Below, piece by piece: positions 35,417-43,381 of a DNA stretch of 43,416 bases. The notes beneath the pieces are model-generated. The model was not told the DNA's origin, did not search any database, and saw nothing but the letters and a program-made list of their open reading frames with translations. Origin of the DNA: Amycolatopsis sp. (GTDB taxonomy: Bacteria > Actinomycetota > Actinomycetes > Mycobacteriales > Pseudonocardiaceae). The stretch spans positions 1 to 43,416 of the forward strand of contig NZ_JAODNM010000042.1 of assembly GCF_025464955.1 (NCBI RefSeq), in the 5' to 3' direction. Positions within the stretch are counted from its first letter, which is position 1. Every line of letters starts with the position of its first letter. Made by a program: the position numbers and the translations under genes.

Positions 35417-36773
35417 GCGGCTGCCGATCCTGCTGCTCACGACGGCGCTCGTGGCGTCGGGATGCGCCGGCGCGGGTGAGCTCGGCGCGAGCGGCCGGAC
35501 GCTGGTCATCGGGATCGTGTCCAACCCGCAGATGAACGACGCCGTGTCGTTGTCGGGCGAGTTCGAGGAGGAGCACCCCGGCGTCCACCTGAAGTTCGTT
35601 TCACTGCCTGAAAACGAGGCGAGGGCGAAGATCACCGCGTCGACGGCGACCGGCGGCGGCGAGTTCGACGCCGTCATGATCAGCAACTACGAAGCTCCGC
35701 AGTGGGCGGCGAACGGGTGGCTGGAAAACCTGCAGCCGTACATCGACAGCCCAGCGAAGAGCCCCGGTTACGCCCCGGCGGACTTCATCCCCAGCATCAA
35801 GAACTCGTTGTCCTACCAGGGAAACATGTACGCCGTGCCGTTCTACGGCGAATCGTCCTTCCTCGCTTACCGCAAGGACCTGTTCGCGAAGGCCGGGCTC
35901 ACCATGCCCGCACATCCGACGTGGACGCAGATAGCTGACTTCGCCGCGAAGCTCGACGACAAGGCGGACGGCGTCGCCGGGATCTGCCTGCGCGGCGATC
36001 CGGGTTGGGGCGAAAGCCTCGCGCCGTTTTCCACCGTCGTCAACACTTTCGGCGGGCAGTGGTTCGACAAAAACTGGAACGCCAAGCTGGATTCGCCGGA
36101 ATTCAAGGCAGCGGCGAACTTCTACGTCAACCTCGTCCGCCAGCACGGTGAGGTCGGCGCGTCGAGTGCGGGCTTCTCCGAGTGCGGCACGCGGTACACA
36201 CAGGGCCAGGCCGCGATGTGGTACGACGCGACGGTGATGGCGGGGACCAATGAGGACCCGACCAGTAGCAAGATCGTCGGGAAGTCCGGCTATGCGCCTG
36301 CTCCCGTCGAGAAGACGCAAAGCAGCGGTTGGCTCTATACCTGGTCGCTCGCGATTCCCCAAGGGCCCGAGGGACGCAGGGGAAAGAACACTGATGACGC
36401 GTGGGCGTTCCTGCAGTGGATGACGAACAAGGAGTACGTGCAGAAAGTCGCCAAAGCCTACGGCTGGAACCGGGTTCCGCCGGGCGTGCGGAACTCGACC
36501 TACCAGATCCCCGCCTATCTGGCAGCGGCCAAGGCATACGCGCAGCCGACACTGGACGGTATCGCGGACGCCAACCAGCAGAAGGAAATGGTGAACCCGG
36601 TGCCGTATCCGGGCATCCAGTTCGTCGGGATCCCGGAGTTCCAGGACCTCGGAACCCGGGTGAGCCAACAGCTTTCGGCCGCGATCGCGGGGCAGATCTC
36701 CGTTGACGAGGCCCTTCAGCAATCCCAGGAATACGCGCAGACGGTCGGAAAATCCTACCAGGAGGCACCATGA
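35409..36773 (+). CDS. Sugar/polyol ABC transporter substrate-binding lipoprotein
   Basis: 454 residues from ATG 35409. The signal RKRLPILLLTTALVASGC ends in a lipobox with C19. The mature part is a family-1 solute-binding protein (GEFDAVMISNYEAPQWA, YAVPFYGESSFLAYRKDLF, TWTQIADFAAKL, AAMWYDATVMAG). The size and the neighbouring dehydrogenase point to a polyol such as mannitol or sorbitol. It overlaps the dehydrogenase gene by 8 bases and permease 1 by 4 (ATGA). Confidence 0.93.
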   Translation: MRKRLPILLLTTALVASGCAGAGELGASGRTLVIGIVSNPQMNDAVSLSGEFEEEHPGVHLKFVSLPENEARAKITASTATGGGEFDAVMISNYEAPQWAANGWLENLQPYIDSPAKSPGYAPADFIPSIKNSLSYQGNMYAVPFYGESSFLAYRKDLFAKAGLTMPAHPTWTQIADFAAKLDDKADGVAGICLRGDPGWGESLAPFSTVVNTFGGQWFDKNWNAKLDSPEFKAAANFYVNLVRQHGEVGASSAGFSECGTRYTQGQAAMWYDATVMAGTNEDPTSSKIVGKSGYAPAPVEKTQSSGWLYTWSLAIPQGPEGRRGKNTDDAWAFLQWMTNKEYVQKVAKAYGWNRVPPGVRNSTYQIPAYLAAAKAYAQPTLDGIADANQQKEMVNPVPYPGIQFVGIPEFQDLGTRVSQQLSAAIAGQISVDEALQQSQEYAQTVGKSYQEAP

Positions 36774-37702
36774 GCACCGCGGTCTCCGCGCCCGCGATCA
36801 CCGCGCCCCGCCACGTCGCGCCGGTGAAGAAGGCCAAGCCGTCCGGGATGAAACGACGGCTCCCGCTGCTGCCCGCGTTGTTCTTCGTCATCGCGGTGAC
36901 CCAGCTGCCGTTCATCCTCACCGTGGTCTACTCGTTCCAGTCATGGAACCTGGTGCGGCCCGGCTCGCGGCACTTCGTCGGCCTGCAGAACTACCTCGAC
37001 GTGTTCGCCGACAAGACGTTCTTGACCGCGCTGCTGAACACCATCGTGATGACCGTGGTCTGCGTGCTGTTCTCGCTGCTGTCCGGGCTGGGGCTCGCGA
37101 TCCTGCTCGACCGCAAGTTCCTCGGCCGCGGGGTGGTGCGCACGCTGCTCATCACGCCGTTCTTGATCCTGCCCGCCGCCGGGGCGCTGCTGTGGAAGAC
37201 GACGATGTTCGACCCGACGTATGGGCTGTTGCATTTCGTGTTCCAGACGAATACTGACTGGCTTTCGAAGTTTCCGCTGGCTTCGGTGATGGCGCAAGTC
37301 GTCTGGCAGTGGACGCCGTTCATGATGCTGCTGATCCTCGCCGGGCTGCAGAGCCAGCCGAAGGACGTCCTGGAGGCGGCGTCGGTCGACGGCGCGGGCC
37401 GCTGGCGGACGTTCGTCTCCATCACGTTGCCGCATCTGAGCCGGTTCCTGCAGCTCGCGACGCTGCTGGGCGCGATCTACATCGTCAACAGCTTCGACTC
37501 GGTGTTCCTGATGACGCAGGGCGGGCCGGGCACCGCGAGCACCAACCTGCCGTACTACATTTACCAGCGCGCCTTCCAGGGCTTCGACGTCGGCCAGTCG
37601 TCCGCGATGGGGGTGATCGTCGTGGTGTTGACGATGATCGTCGCTTCTTTCGCGCTCCGGTTGATGTTCCGCACCTTCGGTGTGAACGGGGGCGTGAAAT
37701 GA
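36770..37702 (+). CDS. Sugar ABC transporter permease (MalF/UgpA type)
   Basis: 310 residues, six transmembrane helices. The N-terminus is basic (PVKKAKPSGMKRRLP). The EAA loop that contacts the ATPase is EAASVDGAGRWRTFVSITLPHL. It pairs with the next gene to form the membrane channel. It overlaps its neighbours by four bases on each side (ATGA). Confidence 0.94.
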   Translation: MSTAVSAPAITAPRHVAPVKKAKPSGMKRRLPLLPALFFVIAVTQLPFILTVVYSFQSWNLVRPGSRHFVGLQNYLDVFADKTFLTALLNTIVMTVVCVLFSLLSGLGLAILLDRKFLGRGVVRTLLITPFLILPAAGALLWKTTMFDPTYGLLHFVFQTNTDWLSKFPLASVMAQVVWQWTPFMMLLILAGLQSQPKDVLEAASVDGAGRWRTFVSITLPHLSRFLQLATLLGAIYIVNSFDSVFLMTQGGPGTASTNLPYYIYQRAFQGFDVGQSSAMGVIVVVLTMIVASFALRLMFRTFGVNGGVK

Positions 37703-38532
37703 GTGCGAAACCGATCGGCAGCAAGAAGTTCGGCCCGATTTCGCTGACCGCGGCGACCTGGGTCCTCGCGATCCTGTTCGTGTTCCCGTTGCTGTGGATG
37801 GTGATCACGGCGTTCAAACAGGAATCCGACGCCTATACCGACCCGCCGAAGCTGTTCTTCACCCCGACTCTCGACCAGTTCCGGGGTGTGATCGACCGTG
37901 GTTTCCTGCCGTACCTGGCGAATTCGGCGTTCGTGACGGTGATTTCCACCCTCGTCGTGGTGCTGCTCGCCGTGCCCGCGGCGTACGCGCTTTCGTTGGC
38001 GCCGGTGAAGGGGACGAGCCGGGCGCTCGGGTTCTTCCTGTCCACCAAGATGTTGCCGGTGGTCGCCGCGATCATCCCGCTGTACATCATTTCGCAGGAC
38101 ACTGCGCTGCTCGACAACGTGTGGGCGCTGATCATCCTGTACACCGCGATGAACCTGCCGCTGGCGATCTGGATGATGCGGTCGTTCTTCCTCGAAGTAC
38201 CGCACGAGATGATCGAAGCCGGCCGCATCGACGGCGCGAACCTGCCGACCCTGCTGCGCAAGATCATCGCGCCGGTGGTCGCGCCCGGGATCGCCGCGAC
38301 GGCGTTGATCTGCGTGATCTTCTCGTGGACGGAGTTCTTCTACTCGGTCAACCTGACCGCGGCCAGGGCCGGGACCGTGCCGGTGTTCCTCGTCGGGTTC
38401 ATCACGAGCGAGGGTCTTTACTGGGCACAGCTTTCAGCCGCCGCGCTGCTGGCGTCGCTCCCAGTGATGCTGGTCGGCTGGTTCGCGCAGAACCACCTCG
38501 TCCGGGGCCTGTCCATGGGCGCGGTCAAGTAG
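37699..38532 (+). CDS. Sugar ABC transporter permease (MalG/UgpE type)
   Basis: 277 residues from ATG 37699, six transmembrane helices. The EAA loop is EAGRIDGANLPTLLRKIIAPVV. It is the last gene of the operon. No ATPase gene follows; actinobacterial sugar importers of this type commonly borrow a shared MsiK-like ATPase encoded elsewhere. A hairpin follows at once. Confidence 0.94.
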   Translation: MSAKPIGSKKFGPISLTAATWVLAILFVFPLLWMVITAFKQESDAYTDPPKLFFTPTLDQFRGVIDRGFLPYLANSAFVTVISTLVVVLLAVPAAYALSLAPVKGTSRALGFFLSTKMLPVVAAIIPLYIISQDTALLDNVWALIILYTAMNLPLAIWMMRSFFLEVPHEMIEAGRIDGANLPTLLRKIIAPVVAPGIAATALICVIFSWTEFFYSVNLTAARAGTVPVFLVGFITSEGLYWAQLSAAALLASLPVMLVGWFAQNHLVRGLSMGAVK

Positions 38533-38536
38533 GTGG

Positions 38537-38583
38537 CTCGTGAGTGTTCCGGCCGGGTAGAACGCGCCCGGAACACTCGCGAG
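38537..38583. terminator. 16-bp hairpin, CTCGTGAGTG family
   Basis: 38537-38552 pairs with 38568-38583 (one G-U) around a 15-base loop. It lies between the converging permease and ferredoxin stops, 4 and 2 bases from them, and can terminate both operons. Its base motif CTCGTGAGTGTT recurs at 43304-43356 and, inverted, at 82-103. Confidence 0.7.
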
Positions 38584-38585
38584 TC

Positions 38586-38792
38586 CTACGCGCCGGAGTC
38601 GTCCAGCAGGGAGAGCGCTTGGCTGGGGCAGATGTGGACGGCCTCGCGGACCGCGGCCTCCAGATCGGCCGGCGGCTCGGAGATCAGCACGATCACGGTG
38701 CCGTCGTCCTCGCTCTGGTCGAAGATGCCCGGCTCGGTGAGCACGCACTGTCCGGCGCCCACGCAGCGCGACGTGTCGGCGATGATTTTCAT
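38586..38792 (-). CDS. [3Fe-4S]-type ferredoxin for P450s
   Basis: 68 residues from ATG 38792 with a close GGAGG Shine-Dalgarno. Three cysteines bind the cluster: C10 and C16 (CVGAGQC) and C55 (ICPSQAL). The position of the second ligand in a four-cysteine set is Ala13, hence [3Fe-4S] rather than [4Fe-4S]. It delivers electrons to P450s, by analogy with SuaB/FdxH-type partners. It follows the second P450 after 8 bases, so it is the last gene of a P450-P450-ferredoxin operon. No ferredoxin reductase is nearby. Confidence 0.93.
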   Translation of the reverse strand: MKIIADTSRCVGAGQCVLTEPGIFDQSEDDGTVIVLISEPPADLEAAVREAVHICPSQALSLLDDSGA

Positions 38793-38800
38793 GAGTCCTC

Positions 38801-40009
38801 CTACCAGGTGACCGGCAGTTCGCGGAGGCCGTAGATAATGGCCTCCTTGGTTTTCAAACCCGACACCGGCTGGGTGAGCCGAAGCTCCGGGATCCGACGG
38901 AACAGCGTGTCGAACACGATCTGCAGCTCGAGCCGCGCGAGGTTCTGGCCGAGGCACTGGTGCGGCCCGAAACCGAAGGCCACGTGGTGCCGGGCGCCGC
39001 GCTCGATGTCGAGCTCCTCGGGCCGTTCGAACGCGGCAGGGTCGCTGTTCGCCGCGTAGCCCAGCACCAGAACCCCTTCCCCCGCCCGGATGGTCTGCGC
39101 ACCGATGGTGACGTCCTCGGTGGCAAGGCGCACCGTGATGGTATCGGTGATGCTGATGAACCGCAGCAGCTCCTCGACGGCGCTGAGGGTTTTACCCGAG
39201 TCTGCTCGGATCATCGCGAGCTGCTCCGGGTTTTCGAGCAGCGCGACGGTGCCCAGCGAGATCATGTTCGCGGTGGTCTCGTGCCCGGCGATCAGCAGCA
39301 GGAACGCCATCCGGACCAACGCGGCGTGGTGGTACGTCCCGGCCTCGCGGCCCTTGACGATCTGCCGTCCGATGAAGTCGTCGCCAGGGTCGGCTTCCTT
39401 TCCCGTGACCAGTTCGTCCAAATAGGAGTTGAACTCGAGGAAGCTCGCGTACCGCTCCTGCGGCGTCTTTGTCGCGCTGAGCAGGTTGGCCGATCGGCTC
39501 TGGAAGAACTCGTGGTCCTCGTACGGCACACCCAGCATCTCGCAGATGACGAGCGACGGCACCGGCAGAGCGAGCGCCGCCATCAGGTCGACCGGCCGCG
39601 GCCCGGTGAGCATCTCGTCGATCCGCTCGTCGACGATCGCCTGGATCTTGGGACGCAGGGCTTCCATCCGCCGGATCGTGAACTCCCCGATCACGGTTTG
39701 ACGTGCGGCGCCGTGCTGCGGCGGGTCCATCTCGATCAGCGACGGCGGGAGATCTTCCGGAGTGATGCGCGCGCCGTTCTGCAGGGTCGGGAAGCCCGGC
39801 AAGCCACGGCCCGAACTCAGCTTCGTTTCGAGCAGCGCGGCGCGCGCGTCGTCCAGCCGCGAGACGACCCACACGTCGTCGCCGCTGGGCAGCTTCGCCT
39901 TGCTCAGCGATGGCTCCTCGCGAATCGCCCGGTACTCCTCGGGCGGCGCGAACGGGCAGCCACGGGCGATCGGGAACGTGACTACGGGCGCTTCGGCAGT
40001 TTCTGTCAC
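38801..40009 (-). CDS. Cytochrome P450 (CYP105-like), second of tandem pair
   Basis: 402 residues from GTG 40009. Landmarks are the I-helix LLIAGHETTAN, the ERR-triad E-x2-R in ELLRFIS, and the heme loop FGFGPHQCLG with C352. It looks like the CYP105 family of soluble class I actinobacterial P450s, which oxidise xenobiotics or secondary metabolites. It overlaps the preceding P450 stop by four bases (GTGA) and is followed by the ferredoxin. Long near-identical stretches with its neighbour show it arose by tandem duplication. Sites that differ lie mainly in the N-terminal half and substrate-contact regions. Confidence 0.95.
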   Translation of the reverse strand: MTETAEAPVVTFPIARGCPFAPPEEYRAIREEPSLSKAKLPSGDDVWVVSRLDDARAALLETKLSSGRGLPGFPTLQNGARITPEDLPPSLIEMDPPQHGAARQTVIGEFTIRRMEALRPKIQAIVDERIDEMLTGPRPVDLMAALALPVPSLVICEMLGVPYEDHEFFQSRSANLLSATKTPQERYASFLEFNSYLDELVTGKEADPGDDFIGRQIVKGREAGTYHHAALVRMAFLLLIAGHETTANMISLGTVALLENPEQLAMIRADSGKTLSAVEELLRFISITDTITVRLATEDVTIGAQTIRAGEGVLVLGYAANSDPAAFERPEELDIERGARHHVAFGFGPHQCLGQNLARLELQIVFDTLFRRIPELRLTQPVSGLKTKEAIIYGLRELPVTW

Positions 40010-41214
40010 CAGGTCACCGGCAGGGCGTGCAGGCCGAAGATCGACGCGTCGTTCTTGAACGGCAGGTCATCGATCGGCGCGGCGACCTTCAACGTCGGGA
40101 TCCGGCGGAACAGAGTGTCGAACACGATCTGCAGCTCCATCCGGGCGAGGTTCTGGCCGAGGCACTGGTGGGCGCCGAACCCGAAGGCGACGTGGTGCCG
40201 CGCGCCGCGCTCGATGTCCAGGTCGTCGGCGTTGTCGAACGCTTCAGGATCGCGGTTTGCCGAGTAGCCCAGGCCGAGGACGCCTTCGCCGGCGCGGATC
40301 AGCTGGCCGCCGATCTCGACGTCGGCCGTCGCGACCCGCGCGGTCGCGGTGTCCGCGATGGTGAAGTACCGCAGGAGCTCCTCGACGGCAAGCAACGTCT
40401 TCGACGGGTCGTTCTTGATCGCTTCGAGCTGCTCCGGGTTTTCGAGCAGCCCGACGGTGCTCAGGGAGATCATGTTCGCGGTGGTCTCGTGCCCGGCGAT
40501 CAGCAGCAGGAACGCCATCCCGACCAGCTCGTCGTGCTCGACCTCGCCGGTCTCGCGCTGCTTGAGGACCTGCCGGCCGAGCAGGTCGTCGGTGGGCTCC
40601 TCCTCCTTCGCGGTCACCAGTTCGTCGAGGTAGTCCCGCAGTTCGTCGACCGCCGCGATGCGCTCTTCCACGGTCGTGGTGCGGTTGAGGAGCTTCGAAG
40701 ACCGGGCCTGGAAATAATCGTGGTCGGCGTACGGCACGCCCAGCAACTCGCAGATGACCAGCGAAGGAATGGGCAGGGAGAACAGTTCGACGAGGTTTGC
40801 CGGCTGAGACGCGGCAAGGACGGCGTCGATGCGCTCGTCGACGATCTCCTGGATGCGGGGGCGCAATGCCTCCATCCGGCGGACCGTGAACTCGCCGACG
40901 ACGGCGCGCCGGGCGGGCCCGTGCTCGGGGGCGTCCATCGAGATCAGCATCGGGAGGAACGGCCGGTCGCGGTTCACGTTCGGGATCAGCAGCGGGAAGC
41001 CCGGGTGGTTGCGGTCGGAGCTGAAGGCCGGGTTGGTGAGGACCGCGCGGACGTCTTCGTGCCGGGCGATGACCCATGCCTCGCGGCCGCTGGGCAGGCT
41101 GACCTTGGAGATCGGTGCCTCTTCCCGGATTTCCCGGTATTCGGGCGGCGGGTCGAACGGGCACGTGCGCGGCATCGGGAAGCTGGTGGCTTCCTGGTCG
41201 AGGACTTCGGTCAT
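40006..41214 (-). CDS. Cytochrome P450 (CYP105-like), first of tandem pair
   Basis: 402 residues from ATG 41214; a TTG at 41235 would add seven residues and overlap the -10 box. Landmarks are LLIAGHETTAN, ELLRYFT and FGFGAHQCLG with C351. It shares with its downstream neighbour SLVICE(L/M)LGVPY, GEFT(V/I)RRMEALRP and the whole heme region. It heads the P450-P450-ferredoxin operon and is divergent from a TetR regulator, a layout typical of inducible detoxifying P450s. Substrate unknown. Confidence 0.95.
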   Translation of the reverse strand: MTEVLDQEATSFPMPRTCPFDPPPEYREIREEAPISKVSLPSGREAWVIARHEDVRAVLTNPAFSSDRNHPGFPLLIPNVNRDRPFLPMLISMDAPEHGPARRAVVGEFTVRRMEALRPRIQEIVDERIDAVLAASQPANLVELFSLPIPSLVICELLGVPYADHDYFQARSSKLLNRTTTVEERIAAVDELRDYLDELVTAKEEEPTDDLLGRQVLKQRETGEVEHDELVGMAFLLLIAGHETTANMISLSTVGLLENPEQLEAIKNDPSKTLLAVEELLRYFTIADTATARVATADVEIGGQLIRAGEGVLGLGYSANRDPEAFDNADDLDIERGARHHVAFGFGAHQCLGQNLARMELQIVFDTLFRRIPTLKVAAPIDDLPFKNDASIFGLHALPVTW

Positions 41215-41235
41215 CGCTGGCCCCAATCCGGACAA

Positions 41236-41241
41236 AGTGTA
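41236..41241 (-). promoter_or_regulatory. Candidate -10 box of the P450 operon
   Basis: TACACT on the minus strand (41241-41236) would place transcription start near 41229, giving a 15-base leader to ATG 41214. It is embedded in an A/T-rich stretch (41232-41257) framed by CCGGA and TCCGG. No good -35 is visible. Confidence 0.35.
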
Positions 41242-41338
41242 TGTGGATGATTACATTCCGGTTCTAGAGCCCAACGTACCGAAGCGGAAGAAGATCGTCC
41301 ACTAGCGAAAGGGTGACTATTCCCGATAAATGCCGGGA

Positions 41339-41409
41339 CCCGGTGACCTGCTGACGTCGCGCCAGGGTGATCGTCACGCTACGTTGTGTCTTCCTGGGTG
41401 GTCACCGGG
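41339..41409. promoter_or_regulatory. Repeated GGTGACC sites upstream of the TetR gene
   Basis: CCCGGTGACC (41339-41348) is the exact reverse complement of 41400-41409, 51 bases apart. Between them lies the imperfect palindrome AGGGTGA-TCG-TCACGCT (41365-41381). They are candidate TetR-family operator elements in the P450/TetR divergent region. Binding is inferred only. Confidence 0.35.
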
Positions 41410-41505
41410 CACTTTCGGGCTGCCCCAGCTGCGGTGATCACGTATCGCGACTTGCCCCGGCGTGCGAGAATCGGCCCGCTTGGCGAATCCGGAGAGGCGA
41501 GTGGC

Positions 41506-42153
41506 ATGACAGCGGACCCCGAGACCCCGTTGCGGGCAGACGCGCGCCGGAACCGGGACCAGATCATCGCCGCCGCGCGGGAGATCTTCACTCGGCAGGG
41601 CCCGGACGTCCCGATGGAGGAGATCGCGCGCGCCGCCGGCGTCGGGGTCGGCACCCTCTACCGGCGGTTCCCCGATCGTGACGCCCTGATCGGTGCCGTC
41701 GCCAGGGATAACTACACCCGGGTCCTGAACGAAGCGCGGGCGTCCACGGCCGAGGAGCCGACGGCGTGGGAAGCGCTGGTCCGGTTCCTGCGGCAGACGC
41801 AGGAGCTCAAACTGAGCGTCCAGCTGGCGATGGTGTCCCAGGTGGCCGCGTCGGTGCTGACCGGGGACGGGACGATCGACGAGTTCCGCGGCGCGCTGCT
41901 CGCCGAGCTCGACGTCGTCGTCCACGCGGCACAGGCCGAGGGAGCGCTCCGCAAGGACATCGACACCGGTGACGTCGCGATGCTGTTCGCCCTGCTCCTG
42001 CGCCAGGTCATCAGTCCCAGCGAGGACGCCGCTCGGCTCACGGCGGACCGCTGCATGGCGCTCATGCTCGACGGCCTCCGCGCCCAGCCCGGCACCCCGC
42101 TGCCAGGCCGCCCTCTGACCAGCCGAGACCTCGACTGGCACCCGGAGCACTAG
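41506..42153 (+). CDS. TetR-family transcriptional regulator
   Basis: 215 residues from ATG 41506 with GGAGAGG eight bases upstream. The N-terminal DNA-binding domain (ARRNRDQIIAAAREIFTRQG, then MEEIARAAGVGVGTLYRRFPDRDALIGAV, about 12-62) is classic TetR; the rest is a helical ligand and dimer domain. It is divergent from the P450-P450-ferredoxin operon, its likely target, and would respond to a small hydrophobic effector. The C-terminal region (VHAAQAEGALRKDIDTGDVAMLFALLLRQV) resembles the SbtR-like subgroup. Confidence 0.93.
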   Translation: MTADPETPLRADARRNRDQIIAAAREIFTRQGPDVPMEEIARAAGVGVGTLYRRFPDRDALIGAVARDNYTRVLNEARASTAEEPTAWEALVRFLRQTQELKLSVQLAMVSQVAASVLTGDGTIDEFRGALLAELDVVVHAAQAEGALRKDIDTGDVAMLFALLLRQVISPSEDAARLTADRCMALMLDGLRAQPGTPLPGRPLTSRDLDWHPEH

Positions 42154-42160
42154 CGCGTTT

Positions 42161-42660
42161 TCAGCGGACCCGGAACACCGGCCCTCGCGCGGTGAACGGG
42201 AGGCGGTTGCCGACCGGGACGAGGTAGGCGTGTTCGCGGCGGACGTGCAGGACGTCGCAGTAGCCGTCGGTGATGATCAGGATCGGGCCGTCGGCGGGGA
42301 AGTCGTCCGCGCCCTCCAGTAGCCGGATCCCGGGCTGTAGAACGGTTCCGCCGCGGCCGCGGACCTTCACGCGACCGGCGATGTCGTCGACGGACAGGTA
42401 GCCGGCGTCGTACGCGACGGCGTCGCAGAACACCACTCGCGCGGCTGGGACGTCCCGGGCTGCGGCGTAGGACGCGATCGCCCCCAACGCCCTGCCGAGC
42501 ACAAGGACACGCAGTCCAGGCCGAGCGAAGCCGCGAAATCGCGGACCAGTGAGGACTTCCCGATCCCGGGCGCACCCCAAAGGAACACCGGCCGTACGAC
42601 GGCGACGTTCAGCAGCACCTCCGGCAGCTGCGTCGGCGTCACGGTCACTACGGCCTGCAC
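42161..42660 (-). pseudogene. Fused remnant of a MoxR-type ATPase and a VWA/DUF2201-type protein
   Basis: From GTG 42660 (with GGACGGAG upstream) the frame encodes an ATPase N-terminus, TPTQLPEVLLNVAVVRPVFLWGAPGIGKSSLVRDFAASLGLD, with Walker A GAPGIGKS. It then loses sense near 42515. A second frame, open to TGA 42161, continues with LGRALGAIASYAAARDVPAARVVFCDA and ends RGPVFRVR. This resembles the C-terminal part of the VWA partner protein; the MIDAS DxSxS and the ATPase Walker B are absent. The simplest reading is an internal deletion that joined two adjacent genes out of frame. It converges on the TetR gene with 7 bases between stops. Confidence 0.7.
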
Positions 42661-42662
42661 GG

Positions 42663-42713
42663 TTCTCCGTCCTTTCTGGGCTCTTTCTCGGAGAGCCCAT
42701 CATGAACGGAGAA
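42663..42713. promoter_or_regulatory. Nested inverted repeat upstream of the ATPase remnant
   Basis: TTCTCCGT (42663-42670) pairs with ACGGAGAA (42706-42713). Inside it GGGCTCT (42678-42684) pairs with AGAGCCC (42692-42698). It directly precedes the GTG start at 42660 and may be the old promoter/operator or leader hairpin of the decayed gene. Confidence 0.45.
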
Positions 42714-43303
42714 TCGTGTCTGTGCACGCGAGTTAGTTTTTGCTGCGCGCCCAGGACCCCGCAAGGCCACGACATGGCGATCCTCGCAGTGCGTTGAACG
42801 CCACTGCGTGGAACTTTAGGGTGTGGCGGGTGGTTGGTCGGTTGAGGTGGTGGGTTCGGCTTTACTGCAGCAAGGACCGGGGCGAGTTGGATGCGGCTGG
42901 TGTGGCGTTGTGACGTGTCGTGAAGGCCACCTTCATGGCGTAAGGCCTGGATCCACCGATGGTGGAGATTGGTGATCTTGGTCGGATTCGTTGGTCTTGC
43001 TGCAGCAGGACTGTGGCAGTCGGGCGTTCGCAAGTCGGCGGTGAGTTGCGATTCGGGAAGCGCCGTCACCGTCGTGCGTGCGGTCCCGTCGACTGACGCG
43101 AGGACCGGGGCGACGACGGGCGCGCGGTACGGATCCGAGCGCCGCATCCGTGACGCGGTGGCTGCCGAGGCTCGCTACGCCCGGTCCCGTTCGTCCCGCC
43201 GACCCCTGGTAGGAATGATTCGTACCCGCCGTCCCCCGATTCAGTACCGCTGTCGGCGTTCGCAAGTCGACGGCGAGTTGCTGTTGTGTCGGGGAATGCA
43301 GTC

Positions 43304-43356
43304 AGGGCTCGTCAGTGTCGCGGCCGGGTGATCCGGTCGCGGCACTCACGAGCCCT
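43304..43356. terminator. 24-bp hairpin, CTCGTGAGTG family
   Basis: 43304-43327 pairs with 43333-43356 (one mismatch, two G-U) around a 5-base loop. It lies just upstream of the next gene's promoter and probably insulates it. Related to 61-98 and 38537-38583. Confidence 0.6.
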
Positions 43357-43368
43357 GGAGTGGGTCGG

Positions 43369-43374
43369 TATTCT
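43369..43374 (+). promoter_or_regulatory. -10 box of the final partial gene
   Basis: TATTCT matches the TANNNT consensus and ends 7 bases before GTG 43382, consistent with a leaderless transcript. Confidence 0.4.
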
Positions 43375-43381
43375 GTTACAG

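Larger units (their letters stand above)
42714..43381. repeat. Gene-free mosaic of repeat fragments
   Basis: About 670 bases without a credible gene. Visible pieces: a fragment resembling the composite repeat (actgcagcaaggaccgg near 42865); a solo GTGAAGGCCACCTTCA arm (42920-42935); a small hairpin TCCACC-GAT-GGTGGA (42952-42966); and two 26-bp direct repeats (43024-43049 and 43256-43281, 24 of 26 identical). A CTCGTGAGTG-family hairpin follows (43304-43356). It looks like a landing zone for short repeats next to a decayed locus. Confidence 0.65.

Noticed and set aside
42661..43147. Upstream extension of the VWA-like frame into the repeat region
   Set aside because: Low-complexity basic/Pro peptide through repeats; the meaningful similarity begins only near 42515.
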